Shown: positions 8,230-16,917 of the stretch, piece after piece
Position numbering within the stretch: the stretch's first letter is position 1
Layout of the letters: each line of letters begins with the position of its first letter
NCBI RefSeq assembly: GCF_013307205.1
Contig: NZ_CP028940.1
Coordinates: 1,657,702 to 1,721,701, forward strand
DNA length: 64,000 nucleotides
Direction of reading: 5' to 3'
Origin: Polynucleobacter arcticus
GTDB taxonomy: Bacteria > Pseudomonadota > Gammaproteobacteria > Burkholderiales > Burkholderiaceae
Program-made: the position numbers and the translations under genes
The notes under the pieces: model-generated
Seen by the model: the letters and a program-made list of their open reading frames with translations, nothing else
What the model was told of the DNA's origin: nothing
Database searches by the model: none

Positions 8230-8268
8230 GGGCTAGGGGTATTTGAGCTGCTTAAATAGAGTGGAAGC

Positions 8269-9462
8269 TCAATCTCTTAAGCTTAGACGCCACAGAGAGG
8301 TAATCTCAGCGACTCTTGCAAAGTGAAGCAAATCAGAGTCATCAAAAGCTTTGGCATGTTTCGGCTTGGTGTCTACTCTGCCTAATACTTTCAAGTCAGC
8401 TATTTCAATCCAAGCAAGTAATTCTTGACGGGTCCTGAGTTCAAGATGCTCTGCCAGATCAGAAAGAATGAGCCACCCCTCGCCTTGAGGCAGGAGGTGA
8501 TCCTTTAGTCCGGATAAAAAACCTTTTAGCATTTGATTGTCTGGGTCGTATATTGCATGTTCTAAAGTTGAGCTAGGCCTTGCAGGAATCCAAGGTGGGT
8601 TGCATACGATTAATGAAGCCTTCCCGGGTGGGAATAAATTGGCTTTCACAATCTCTACTTGTGAATTCAGGTTTAACAATGCAATATTTTCTTTGGCGCA
8701 AGTCAGCGCCCTATCGTCCTGATCAGTAGCAATGATTTTTTGCACATCCCGCATCGCTAGAATAATAGACAGCACCCCAGTGCCAACACCGATATCAAAG
8801 GCGATAGAATCTTCATTCAGCCGCTTTGGTAATGGTGTATTACAAAGCAGCTCAATGTATTCACCACGAACAGGCGAGAAAACGCCGTAATGCGGACGAA
8901 CAAAAATAGGCTCTCCATCGCCATCAGCAAGAATAGGCAATCCATTCTTACGCCATTCATGGGCGCTAATCACACCCAACAACTCACGTAATGAAATAAC
9001 ATAGGACTCACTCACTTTGCCATAGGCTTCTAGACAAGCTTGAGTGACGTCAGGTGTACGACGCAATGCAATGGTGTGATCGCAGTTACATTGGATCAGC
9101 AAGTTACCCAGTATTCGCGCTCGCTGTGACTGGATAAGTCGGTGTTGATGAAAGATATCTTTTGCTGTTTTTTTAACCGCAACATCATCTGCTTTGTCCA
9201 CCCGCTTGCCTGTACGTTTGGATTTTTTTGAGGGCTTGTCTATCCTCCGTACCAACGCTTGCAACAACTGACGGGCATTCTGGAAATCGCCCTTCCATAA
9301 AATAGCAGTACCTTCACAGGCCAAATGATAAGCATCATCTGCCGTCAAGGTGTCATCCCCAGTTACTACTTTTTTATGCGGCGCAATGCCATTTTCAGAA
9401 TGCCAAAGCGCTGTACACGCTTCACCATTCTCATTCCAATGAATGGAGGTATTTTGGGTCAT
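8269..9462 (-). CDS. Class I SAM-dependent methyltransferase (PrmC/MTS-like)
   Basis: The C-terminal half of this 397-residue protein is a Rossmann methyltransferase: SAM motif I DIGVGTGVL at 223-231, acidic TDQDD at 246-250 and catalytic NPPW at 288-291, which marks N/Q-methyltransferases of the HemK/RsmC type acting on nucleic acid bases or Gln. The N-terminal 200 residues, with a Lys-rich stretch at about 76-98, are not a domain I recognise and may bind RNA or protein. Substrate unknown. It overlaps nothing and starts three bases after the CMD-family gene, so the two are likely co-transcribed. Confidence 0.8.
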   Translation of the reverse strand: MTQNTSIHWNENGEACTALWHSENGIAPHKKVVTGDDTLTADDAYHLACEGTAILWKGDFQNARQLLQALVRRIDKPSKKSKRTGKRVDKADDVAVKKTAKDIFHQHRLIQSQRARILGNLLIQCNCDHTIALRRTPDVTQACLEAYGKVSESYVISLRELLGVISAHEWRKNGLPILADGDGEPIFVRPHYGVFSPVRGEYIELLCNTPLPKRLNEDSIAFDIGVGTGVLSIILAMRDVQKIIATDQDDRALTCAKENIALLNLNSQVEIVKANLFPPGKASLIVCNPPWIPARPSSTLEHAIYDPDNQMLKGFLSGLKDHLLPQGEGWLILSDLAEHLELRTRQELLAWIEIADLKVLGRVDTKPKHAKAFDDSDLLHFARVAEITSLWRLSLRD

Positions 9463-9465
9463 GAC

Positions 9466-10017
9466 TTAAGCAGGAGGATGCTCCTCAGGATTGACGTCTA
9501 GTGCAATTAAAAATCGGGAGACCATATTGTATGCAGCGATCACCGTGACCAACTCCACCGCATCAGTATTGCCAAGAGCAAGCTGTAGGCGTTTCATTAA
9601 AGCACCGTCGACTTGAATGTTGCGCGTCATTTGGAAAGTGAGCTCTACCGCATCATTTTCCAGCGCAGAGAAAAGTGCTTTGGGAAAGTCTGTTTGACCT
9701 ATCAAACGCAATGCTTCAACCTGCGCTTCACTGCCGCCTGCCTTAATAAATGGAGGTGCATGATGAAAGAATTCATATTCCGCACCATTAAGAACGGCCA
9801 CTCCACACATGGCGAGCTCGCGTAGCTTTGGATCTAGTGAGAGGTTATTACGTATCTCCCCAATGAAATGATTCCAGCCCTCTGCAATTGGGGTGCTATG
9901 CAAAAGCATGCGATCCAAATTAATGAATTGACCACCGCGTCTCTTGCGAATGGCTGCCACTAGCTCAGCGGGCTCAGCCAAATCCAAAGGCTGATAGGGA
10001 ATTAAACGTTCAGTCAT
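9466..10017 (-). CDS. Carboxymuconolactone decarboxylase family protein
   Basis: This 183-residue protein has the CMD/AhpD fold signature around residues 65-95 (RELAMCGVAVLNGAEYEFFHH). There is a single Cys and no CxxC pair, so a peroxidase cycle like AhpD is unlikely. It resembles the Glu/His-containing CMD proteins with unknown hydrolase or decarboxylase roles. It follows a Bug receptor gene by eight bases and precedes the methyltransferase gene by three, forming a three-gene leftward unit. Confidence 0.82.
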   Translation of the reverse strand: MTERLIPYQPLDLAEPAELVAAIRKRRGGQFINLDRMLLHSTPIAEGWNHFIGEIRNNLSLDPKLRELAMCGVAVLNGAEYEFFHHAPPFIKAGGSEAQVEALRLIGQTDFPKALFSALENDAVELTFQMTRNIQVDGALMKRLQLALGNTDAVELVTVIAAYNMVSRFLIALDVNPEEHPPA

Positions 10018-10025
10018 GTTTACCT

Positions 10026-11024
10026 TTATTGCGTTTCTTTAATATTATTCTCGATCACAAATTTGCCCCAGATACCAATTTGCTTGCCGATGAAATCACG
10101 CAAAGCCTCTGGATTACCGGCAACAATTTCAATTCCCTGTGTCTTTAATTTTTCTGAAACAGCTGGTGACTTTAGCGCTTTAGTTACTGCCGCATTCATC
10201 GCATTCACAATGGCAGGAGGAGTTTTGCCTGGCGCCAAGACTGCCCACCATGCAGGCGCATTAAATCCAGGGAATCCGCTTTCAGAGATAGTGGGAACAT
10301 TCGGCAACTCAGGCGATCTTTTGGCAGTAGTGATTACCAAAGGAATAACACCGCCACTATCAATATGTGGCTTAACTAAAAACTCTGAGCCAACAGCTAA
10401 CTGCACTTGACCGCCAAGAACATCCTGCATCAAGGGGCCGCCGCCACGATAGGGAATATGATTCCAATCAAAGCCAGCTTGCTTTGCCAAGCGTGCCATA
10501 GCCAAATGCCCAAGACTGCCAATCCCGATAGAACCGTAACTGAACTGCTTACCGGCCTTAGATTGATCTACCAGCTGCTTAAAGCTAGTGATCCCAGAGT
10601 TCTTACTAGCAACGAGCACCATTGGCGAAGTACCAATAAGCGTGACCGGTGCAATATCCTTAATGGTGTCGTACGGGAGCTTATCCTTTAGAACAGGATT
10701 TACTCCATGAGTATCAAATACCACCGCAAAGGTGTAACCATCAGGTTCTGACCGAGCCATAGCCGCAGTACCAATAACGCCCGATGCACCCCCGATATTC
10801 TCAACAATCACACTTTGCTTTAATTCTGCCTGCAAAGCAGGAGCCAAGGTACGCGCCACTTGATCTACAGATCCACCGGGTGGAAACACGGCAATCAGAC
10901 GAATAGGTTTTTGGGTAGGCCAAGTTCCCACCCCAGCTGTTTGAGCGCTAACAATCGAACTAGCACTCGTCAGCAAGAGGCTCAATAGCAAGGCTTTTTT
11001 GGCCATTTTTAATAAAATTCGCAT
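10026..11024 (-). CDS. Bug/TctC-family periplasmic solute receptor
   Basis: This 332-residue protein has a signal peptide ending near SASSIVSAQ and the Bug layout: WPTQKPIRLIAVFPPGGSVD, RSEPDGYTF, PYDTIKDIAPV and AMARLAKQAGF. Members bind carboxylates in the periplasm for tripartite tricarboxylate transporters. No TctA/TctB partners are nearby, a common situation for orphan Bug genes in Burkholderiales. It heads a unit with the CMD-family gene, so it may deliver the substrate handled there. Ligand unknown. Confidence 0.9.
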   Translation of the reverse strand: MRILLKMAKKALLLSLLLTSASSIVSAQTAGVGTWPTQKPIRLIAVFPPGGSVDQVARTLAPALQAELKQSVIVENIGGASGVIGTAAMARSEPDGYTFAVVFDTHGVNPVLKDKLPYDTIKDIAPVTLIGTSPMVLVASKNSGITSFKQLVDQSKAGKQFSYGSIGIGSLGHLAMARLAKQAGFDWNHIPYRGGGPLMQDVLGGQVQLAVGSEFLVKPHIDSGGVIPLVITTAKRSPELPNVPTISESGFPGFNAPAWWAVLAPGKTPPAIVNAMNAAVTKALKSPAVSEKLKTQGIEIVAGNPEALRDFIGKQIGIWGKFVIENNIKETQ

Positions 11025-11114
11025 ACAAGGGTCTCCTCCGATTAAGAATGCAAGATTACCACCCCTCGCAGCCGCTTGTTTGATAATGTGGGGCGTAGCC
11101 CAAAGAGATTAAAA

Positions 11115-11885
11115 ATGAAGCCCATTTTGAACGTTGCCGCCTATTTATTTGTCAGTCTGGACAACTTAGTGGAACTGCGCGCCAAAATATTGAATGAGTG
11201 TGACTCTCGCAGTCTGAAGGGCACCATCTTGCTCACAGGTGAGGGCATCAATTTGTTTCTCGCTGGGCAAGAATTAGAGTTGCTTGGTTTTTTAGATTGG
11301 CTTCGATTGGATGGTCGCTTCAAATCACTACAGACTAAAGATAGCTGGTCTGAAACGCAGCCATTCAAGAAGATGTTGGTCAAAATCAAAAATGAAATTA
11401 TTCGCATGAATCACCCGATGATTCGGCCTGAAGAAGGTCGTGCAAATTTCATCACACCAAAAAAATTACAAGAATGGCTTGATCGTGGAACCGATGATCT
11501 GGGGCGTCCCGTAGTCATGCTAGATACACGCAATGCATTCGAGGTTGGTTATGGGACTTTCGAGAACGCACTGCATTTCAATATCGAAAAATTTACCGAG
11601 CTTCCTGAGGCAATTACTGCCCACAAAGATGAGTTAGCGGATAAAACGCTAGTCAGTTTTTGCACTGGTGGTATCCGCTGCGAAAAATCGGGGCTTTATA
11701 TGCGTGAAATTGGCATGCAGCATACCTACCAGCTGGAAGGTGGCATCCTCAAATATTTTGAGGAGGTTGGCTCAGCACACTACACCGGCGACTGCTTTGT
11801 ATTTGATGAGCGGGAGGCATTAGAGCCTACCCTTAACTCCATTCCAGTGGAGCGCTCTATCCGCAAAAAATTACAGGGGCAGTAG
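11115..11885 (+). CDS. trhO: tRNA uridine(34) hydroxylase, rhodanese-like (TrhO/YceA)
   Basis: The protein has an N-terminal acylphosphatase-like domain (VAAYLFVSLDN, GTILLTGEGINLFLAG) and a rhodanese domain with the active-site loop CTGGIRCEKS. This layout is the UPF0176/TrhO family, which makes 5-hydroxyuridine at the wobble position of tRNA. The ATG at 11115 (MKPILNVAAY) is chosen over an upstream TTG at 11076 because homology begins there and AAAGAG precedes it. The resulting 256 residues are slightly short of E. coli YceA, lacking part of its C-terminal Cys-rich tail. Confidence 0.88.
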   Translation: MKPILNVAAYLFVSLDNLVELRAKILNECDSRSLKGTILLTGEGINLFLAGQELELLGFLDWLRLDGRFKSLQTKDSWSETQPFKKMLVKIKNEIIRMNHPMIRPEEGRANFITPKKLQEWLDRGTDDLGRPVVMLDTRNAFEVGYGTFENALHFNIEKFTELPEAITAHKDELADKTLVSFCTGGIRCEKSGLYMREIGMQHTYQLEGGILKYFEEVGSAHYTGDCFVFDEREALEPTLNSIPVERSIRKKLQGQ

Positions 11886-12056
11886 GCTAAGGTAAATTGC
11901 CTGATCTACCTATTAAAGCTATGCGCTTTATAAAGAGTAGTTTCATATAGAACTCAAGCCATCCCTTGACCTTGGCAATCACGGTATTACCCCATGCAAA
12001 ATGGCAGATGGATCAGGAGTAAACTCGTTCAAAATAACAAAACAGCAAAGAGAGAT

Positions 12057-13031
12057 ATGGCCAATTCACCAAATATTGTCATCCTAGGAGATTACGAACG
12101 CGCCCTACGTCGCTTTTCTAAATGGGATCGAATTGAGCAAAATTCAAACCTCACAATTCATCACGAGCCTTTGCGCGATGAAGCACTGTATGAGGCAGTA
12201 AAGGATGCTGATGTCATTGCCATCGTTCGTGACCGCTCTCCATTTAATGAAGCCTTGATTGCAAGACTGCCAAAGCTGAAAATGTTGATGTTCACAGGCA
12301 AGCGCAATGGCACGCTTGATAGTGCCGCCCTACTTTCCCGCAACATTCCGATTGCCTGCACACCGGGAGGCCCTTCAAAAGAAACCACTACCGAGCTCAC
12401 CTGGGCATTAATTCTGGGAGCTTCAAAACAATTGGTTCGCCAAAATAATCTAATCACCTCTGGCGGCTGGCGCGACAAACTCTCTGTTCTCCCTATGCTC
12501 TCCGGCGAGCGCCTAGGCATTATCGGCCTGGGTGCTATCGGCAGCTCGGTTGCACGCGTTGGCAAGGCATTCGGCATGGAGCTAGTAACCTGGAGTCCCC
12601 GTATGACGCCAGAACGTGCTGCCGCTGAAAATGCAACTTCCGTCAGTCTGGATGAATTACTCAGTACATCCAAAATAGTGACGATGCACTTAGTGGCGGG
12701 TCCAGGAACTAAAGGCCTCATCAGTGCCGATCAGCTTGCTTTAATGCGCCCAGATTCCATTCTGGTCAATACCTCACGATCAGCATTAATTAATATGCCT
12801 GATTTATGTACCGCCCTCAAAAAAGGTTGCCCAGGTCAAGCTGCAGTGGATGTATTTGATATTGAACCATTGCCAGTCAACGATTCATTACGCAACATCC
12901 CCAATTTATTAGCAACTCCACACCTTGGATTTATCGCAGAACCGATTTTTGAAATATTCTCCAAGGGCATTACTGAAACGCTCGAGGCCTGGATAGATCA
13001 ACGACCGATTCCATATCCATTTGAGCCTTAA
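12057..13031 (+). CDS. D-isomer 2-hydroxyacid dehydrogenase family protein
   Basis: A NAD-binding motif (LGIIGLGAIGSSVARVGKAFGME), the catalytic Arg region (VNTSRSALIN) and the His motif (ATPHLGFIAEP) define the D-2-hydroxyacid dehydrogenase family. The ATG at 12057 (MANSPNIVILGDYE) follows AAAGAGAG. A longer reading from 11994 adds 21 residues without similarity, so 324 residues are preferred. It would reduce or oxidise a 2-hydroxy/2-keto acid in the cytoplasm; the substrate is not evident. It is followed at once by the chromate transporter pair. Confidence 0.82.
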   Translation: MANSPNIVILGDYERALRRFSKWDRIEQNSNLTIHHEPLRDEALYEAVKDADVIAIVRDRSPFNEALIARLPKLKMLMFTGKRNGTLDSAALLSRNIPIACTPGGPSKETTTELTWALILGASKQLVRQNNLITSGGWRDKLSVLPMLSGERLGIIGLGAIGSSVARVGKAFGMELVTWSPRMTPERAAAENATSVSLDELLSTSKIVTMHLVAGPGTKGLISADQLALMRPDSILVNTSRSALINMPDLCTALKKGCPGQAAVDVFDIEPLPVNDSLRNIPNLLATPHLGFIAEPIFEIFSKGITETLEAWIDQRPIPYPFEP

Positions 13032-13036
13032 TCACC

Positions 13037-13576
13037 TTGAAATCACTGACGCCGACCCAGCTATTCATCAGCTTTAGCAAAATTGGCATGTCTGGTTTCG
13101 GGGGCGTACTCCCCTGGGCACGGCGCACCTTGGTGGAGCAAGACAAAGTACTTAGCTCAGAAGAATTTAGCGCGATTCTGGGTATCTGCCAAATCGTTCC
13201 AGGCCCCAATATTGTGAATCTGGCAGTGTGTATCGGCTCCCGCTTTGCTGGCATCAAAGGTGCCTTAGCAGCAGTACTTGGCTTAACGCTTGGCCCTATC
13301 TGCATTGTGATGCTGCTAGCCCTAATCTATACACATTACAGCTACTTGGAAGCTGTCCAAGGCATTCTGAGAGGTATTTCTGCTGTTGGAGTTGGTTTGA
13401 TTGCCTCCACCGGAATCAAAATGCTGCGCGATGAGTTGCGGTTTCCGGCGATGTTATTGGTGGTAGCCATCACAGTTATTGCTGCCTGCTATTACCAGCT
13501 TGGCCTTGGCTGGGTTTTACTTATTGCATCGCCGTTTGCTTGGCTATTGGCGCAAAAAAAGGCGCGTAAAGTATGA
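13037..13576 (+). CDS. Chromate transporter, first half (short-chain CHR)
   Basis: This 179-residue membrane protein carries the CHR motifs FSKIGMSGFGG and CQIVPGPNIVNLAV and about five hydrophobic segments. It is one half of a two-gene short-chain ChrA-type transporter; the second half overlaps its stop. TTG at 13037 is the likely start, six bases after the dehydrogenase stop. Short-chain pairs export chromate in some bacteria; other anions are possible. Confidence 0.85.
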   Translation: MKSLTPTQLFISFSKIGMSGFGGVLPWARRTLVEQDKVLSSEEFSAILGICQIVPGPNIVNLAVCIGSRFAGIKGALAAVLGLTLGPICIVMLLALIYTHYSYLEAVQGILRGISAVGVGLIASTGIKMLRDELRFPAMLLVVAITVIAACYYQLGLGWVLLIASPFAWLLAQKKARKV

Positions 13577-14094
13577 GTGTCTTGCTCAGCCTATTTCTAA
13601 AGCTTTCAGCCTTTTCTCTGGTTGCCTTCGGTGGAATCAATGCACTACTTCCCAGCCTCTTAGAGCTGTCGGTGAATCAAGAGCGGTGGATCGACTTGCA
13701 AACTTTTGCAGATTACTTCGCTATTGCACAGGCGGCTCCGGGCCCCAATTTCATGACAGTCACGCTCATTGGCTGGCATGTTGATGGTGTGCTGGGAGCC
13801 CTGATTGCAACCATTGCCATTGCTTGGCCCTCCTCTATTTTGGTGTACCACCTACAGCGCTTGATCTTAGGTATGCATGATGAGCATCAGAAAAAGACTA
13901 TTCAATATGCTGCTGCCGCTCTTGCTGTTGGCCTAGTGCTTTCTTCGGCATGGCAGATTGCGCTACAAATTAATCATAGCTATGCAGCCTATACACTGAC
14001 GCTGTTGACTATTGGAATCGCTGTTTTTACTCGCTGGCATCCTTTGTATTTAATTGGATTGGGCGCCGCTCTGGGAGCATTGGGGCTTATATGA
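13573..14094 (+). CDS. Chromate transporter, second half (short-chain CHR)
   Basis: This 173-residue membrane protein has the matching CHR motifs (LVAFGGINALLPSL and AQAAPGPNFMTVTLIGW). Its ATG overlaps the upstream stop by four bases (ATGA), so the two halves are translationally coupled and probably form a heterodimer with antiparallel topology, as described for other short-chain CHR pairs. Confidence 0.85.
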   Translation: MSVLLSLFLKLSAFSLVAFGGINALLPSLLELSVNQERWIDLQTFADYFAIAQAAPGPNFMTVTLIGWHVDGVLGALIATIAIAWPSSILVYHLQRLILGMHDEHQKKTIQYAAAALAVGLVLSSAWQIALQINHSYAAYTLTLLTIGIAVFTRWHPLYLIGLGAALGALGLI

Positions 14095-14150
14095 AATATT
14101 TGCCCGTTTTAAATAGCTCATTTAAAACTGTGCAAACTTACTTAGTTACA

Positions 14151-14528
14151 TTACTTCAGCGCTTGATAAGTCAAAATACCTAGGAAAGTGAGGGCTAGTG
14201 ACCCCACTAAATGCAAGAGCGCGGTTCCCAATGCCCATGTGACTTCTCCACGCTGCATCAAGCCTACGACTTCAGCAGAAAAGCTAGAGAACGTAGTGAG
14301 ACCGCCTAAGAAACCGGTAATGACAAATAACTTCCACTCGGGAGACAGGTTTGGGTTGTTGCCAAAAAAAGCGACGGCAATACCAATCAAATAGCCACCA
14401 ACCATATTGGAAATAAACGTTCCTAGTGGAAGTGCCGCTGCAACATTCACTGTCGCCAGATTAAATCCTGCCCTCAGAAGTGCGCCCAGACCGGCACCAC
14501 AGAAAATAGCGAGGATGGATAGCCACAT
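14151..14528 (-). CDS. crcB: Fluoride channel CrcB/Fluc
   Basis: This 125-residue protein has four membrane helices and the Fluc signatures GAGLGALLRAGF, GTFISNMVGGYLIG and GFLGGLTTFSSFS. The TFSSF segment lines the F- pore and Asn41 in FISNM is the conserved polar residue. It exports fluoride as a dual-topology dimer. No fluoride riboswitch is visible in front; the upstream ygiD-like gene ends nine bases earlier, so it is probably co-transcribed. Confidence 0.92.
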   Translation of the reverse strand: MWLSILAIFCGAGLGALLRAGFNLATVNVAAALPLGTFISNMVGGYLIGIAVAFFGNNPNLSPEWKLFVITGFLGGLTTFSSFSAEVVGLMQRGEVTWALGTALLHLVGSLALTFLGILTYQALK

Positions 14529-14537
14529 ATTGACTAC

Positions 14538-15317
14538 TTATTGAATTGAGAACGTCAACATACTGATAGAGCCCATCTCCAAGCCATTAGTCAATGTCTT
14601 GGAACTCTCACCTTGCTCCTGAAGAGCAAGCGTATATATGGCCGGCCAATAATGCTCAGGGGTCGGAATGGACAAATGAGCGGCATCACCATATTGCTCC
14701 CAATGGATCAAATTCTCATGGTGATTTGCATTCATCTCGGATACAAAAAAATCATTGAACTCCCGCGCCCAAGGATAAGGAGTGGCGCCCTCTTCCCAAT
14801 GAATCGTGCGCAAGTTATGCACCACGTTCCCGCTTGCCAGAATGAGAATATTTTCATCACGCAAAGGGCGTAATTTCTTAGCCAGCTCGTAATGCTCACT
14901 CGCAGATAAGGAGCCATCCAAGCTAAGCTGTACTACTGGTACGTCCGCGTTAGGGTAGAGGTATTTCAGAACAGACCAAGCGCCATGATCAATACCCCAT
15001 TCGTTCTCTTCTAATACGACAGGAACATCCAACAGTTCTTTTACTCGATCCGCAAGGGCGGGGCTTCCCGGCGCTGGGTACTGAATCTCAAACAAGGCTT
15101 GCGGAAATCCGCCAAAGTCATGAATTGTTTTAGGCTTTGGCATTGCAGTAACCCATATACCTCGGGTTACCCAATGCGCCGAGATAACCAAAATAGCATC
15201 GGGGCGCTTTAGTGATTTACCAAGATTGGCCCAAGCGGCTGTATAGCGATTGGGCTCGATAGCGTACATCGGACTACCATGGCCAGCAAATATTGCAGGT
15301 TGGCGATGGCTAGTCAT
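14538..15317 (-). CDS. ygiD: 4,5-DOPA-extradiol-dioxygenase-like protein (YgiD/LigB fold)
   Basis: This 259-residue protein matches the YgiD family: AIFAGHGSPM at the start, LVISAHW, IDHGAWSVL and SGNVVHNLR. The His in GHGSP, SAHW and VVHN are the expected metal ligands of the class III extradiol dioxygenase fold. Native substrate in bacteria is uncertain. It sits between a tiny membrane-protein gene upstream and crcB downstream. Confidence 0.87.
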   Translation of the reverse strand: MTSHRQPAIFAGHGSPMYAIEPNRYTAAWANLGKSLKRPDAILVISAHWVTRGIWVTAMPKPKTIHDFGGFPQALFEIQYPAPGSPALADRVKELLDVPVVLEENEWGIDHGAWSVLKYLYPNADVPVVQLSLDGSLSASEHYELAKKLRPLRDENILILASGNVVHNLRTIHWEEGATPYPWAREFNDFFVSEMNANHHENLIHWEQYGDAAHLSIPTPEHYWPAIYTLALQEQGESSKTLTNGLEMGSISMLTFSIQ

Positions 15318-15326
15318 TCAAGCAAA

Positions 15327-15464
15327 TTAACCGAATACGTAACCAGTGTGAGCTGCAACCAATGCAAACAAAATAGCCAAGCTAGTAGCGGCTGCCAACA
15401 TCACGATCAAGGTAATGATCTTTTTGTTGATTTCGTCTTTCGTCTCTTTATGCCATTCGTTCAT
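15327..15464 (-). CDS. Small single-pass membrane protein (45 aa)
   Basis: This short frame starts MNEWHKETKDEI, then has one hydrophobic stretch (ITLIVMLAAATSLAILFALVAA) and ends YVFG. A Lys-rich N-terminus before one helix suggests a small inner-membrane protein with the N-terminus inside. It ends nine bases before the ygiD-like start and is probably co-transcribed with it. No named family is recognised. Confidence 0.6.
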   Translation of the reverse strand: MNEWHKETKDEINKKIITLIVMLAAATSLAILFALVAAHTGYVFG

Positions 15465-15508
15465 GCCAAATCCTTGTTAAACACATTAATTAGTAGCGCA
15501 ATTATCCA

Positions 15509-15676
15509 CTATCGGCCGCGACCAGCCTTGCGCATCATGGCTTTTCCACCGCCAAAGCCAGCTTGAGGCCTTCCACCAGGGCCGGATGGGCCTTTGGGGG
15601 CTGGGGGACGGGCTGCAGGCTTGGCCACTACTGGCTTAGCTGGGGTCTTTGCTTCAGGTTTCTTTTCGTCAGTCAC
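15509..15676 (-). CDS. Small basic Lys/Pro/Ala/Gly-rich protein (55 aa)
   Basis: GTG start with AGGAG five bases before it; the frame encodes MTDEKKPEAKTPAKP, a Pro/Ala/Lys-rich middle and a Gly/Arg-rich end (GFGGGKAMMRKAGRGR). Composition predicts a disordered, strongly basic protein that might bind nucleic acid. It diverges from the M50 protease gene, whose ATG is 28 bases away. On the opposite strand the same bases only extend the protease frame upstream. No family recognised. Confidence 0.55.
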   Translation of the reverse strand: MTDEKKPEAKTPAKPVVAKPAARPPAPKGPSGPGGRPQAGFGGGKAMMRKAGRGR

Positions 15677-15704
15677 TTTTTGCTCCTATAGATATCATAT
15701 TGCC

Positions 15705-16367
15705 ATGTTTACTGACTATTCTATCCAAGCTATCGCCATTAATGCGATTCCTTTGATTTTCGCCATTACGATCCATGAAGCAGCCCATGGTTTTGCTGCT
15801 CGCAAGCTTGGCGATAACACTGCCTATATGTTGGGCAGAGTGAGTCTGAATCCATTGAAACATATAGATCCGGTCGGAACAATCCTCATTCCTGCGATGC
15901 TGATTTTGACGGGATCACCCTTTCTGGTGGGTTACGCCAAACCGGTGCCCGTTAACTTTGGACGCCTTCGACATCCCCGGATTGACTCCATTTGGGTTGC
16001 TCTAGCCGGCCCAGGATCGAATTTCATTCAAGCGCTGATTTGGGCAATACTCCTGATCGGCCTCATGGGATTTGGGATTGAGGAACGCTTTCTGATCGCC
16101 ATGTCTCAAGCGGGTATTACCTGGAACCTTGGGCTCTTGGTATTTAATCTCTTCCCACTTCCTCCGCTAGATGGTGGTCGCATACTGGCGGGCTTATTAC
16201 CAGCCCGTCAGTCCATCGCACTTGGAAAGCTAGAGCCCTGGGGATTCTTTATCGTTCTGGCACTCGTCTTTACTGGGATTATCGGGAATCTCTGGATGGA
16301 GCCCTTAATGACATTCTTTAAGGGGGTAGTTTATTTCGTCACGCTGCCCCTACAGATGATTTTTTAA
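15705..16367 (+). CDS. Site-2 protease family (M50) membrane metalloprotease
   Basis: Zinc-binding HEAAH at residues 24-28 within a membrane helix and a second motif (FPLPPLDGGRIL) define a minimal M50 protease. The ATG at 15705 (MFTDYSIQAI) is preferred to upstream extensions that run through the divergent small gene. With 220 residues and several membrane helices and no PDZ domain, it belongs to the compact M50B group often found in betaproteobacteria. Substrate unknown. Confidence 0.88.
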   Translation: MFTDYSIQAIAINAIPLIFAITIHEAAHGFAARKLGDNTAYMLGRVSLNPLKHIDPVGTILIPAMLILTGSPFLVGYAKPVPVNFGRLRHPRIDSIWVALAGPGSNFIQALIWAILLIGLMGFGIEERFLIAMSQAGITWNLGLLVFNLFPLPPLDGGRILAGLLPARQSIALGKLEPWGFFIVLALVFTGIIGNLWMEPLMTFFKGVVYFVTLPLQMIF

Positions 16368-16464
16368 AAGCAGTGCCATTCGCAAAAGTCATTATTCGAG
16401 AGTATGCTAATTGTGCAATGTACTCACCCCACCCTGTAATCGATTGAAACTACTGGAGCCCCTG

Positions 16465-16917
16465 ATGAAACTCAAGCACATTGTTTTGGCTGTCCTCGCA
16501 CCCACATTACTAGTTAGCGCAGGGGTTGCATTTGCTCAATTTAAAAAACCGGAAGACGCCATTAAATATCGTCAAAGTGTGTATACCGTGATGGCCAATT
16601 CCTTCGGAAAAATTAGCGCCGTTGTTAAGGGGGAAGCCCCATTTAATAAAGACGATGTTGCCAAGAATGCAGCAGTTGTTGCAACACTCTCTACATTGCC
16701 ATGGCAGGCCTTTGGCCCAGGCACCGAAGGTGGCAACGCACTGCCAGCAGTGTGGTCAGATAATGCGAAATTCAAAGCAGCTTCAGAAAAAATGCAACTC
16801 GCCGTGGTGAATCTTAATACCGCCGCACAATCAGGCGATCAAGAAGCGATTAAGAAAGCTTTTGCTGCCGCAGGGGCAACTTGCAAAGGCTGTCATGACG
16901 ACTTTAAGAAAAAGTAA
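16465..16917 (+). CDS. c'-type cytochrome
   Basis: A signal peptide (LAVLAPTLLVSAGVAFA) leads a four-helix cytochrome c' domain with the haem motif CKGCH at 140-144, near the C-terminus as usual. ATG at 16465 follows GGAG. The mature protein of about 128 residues would be periplasmic with a high-spin haem, possibly binding NO. It converges on the b-type cytochrome gene with no gap; the two types are often neighbours and may exchange electrons. Haem attachment would use the ccm system encoded at 31.8-38.7 kb. Confidence 0.88.
   Translation: MKLKHIVLAVLAPTLLVSAGVAFAQFKKPEDAIKYRQSVYTVMANSFGKISAVVKGEAPFNKDDVAKNAAVVATLSTLPWQAFGPGTEGGNALPAVWSDNAKFKAASEKMQLAVVNLNTAAQSGDQEAIKKAFAAAGATCKGCHDDFKKK

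Noticed and set aside
15594..15704. Upstream extension of the M50 protease frame
   Set aside because: It is the antisense of the small basic protein gene and adds no protease similarity; ATG at 15705 is the better start.
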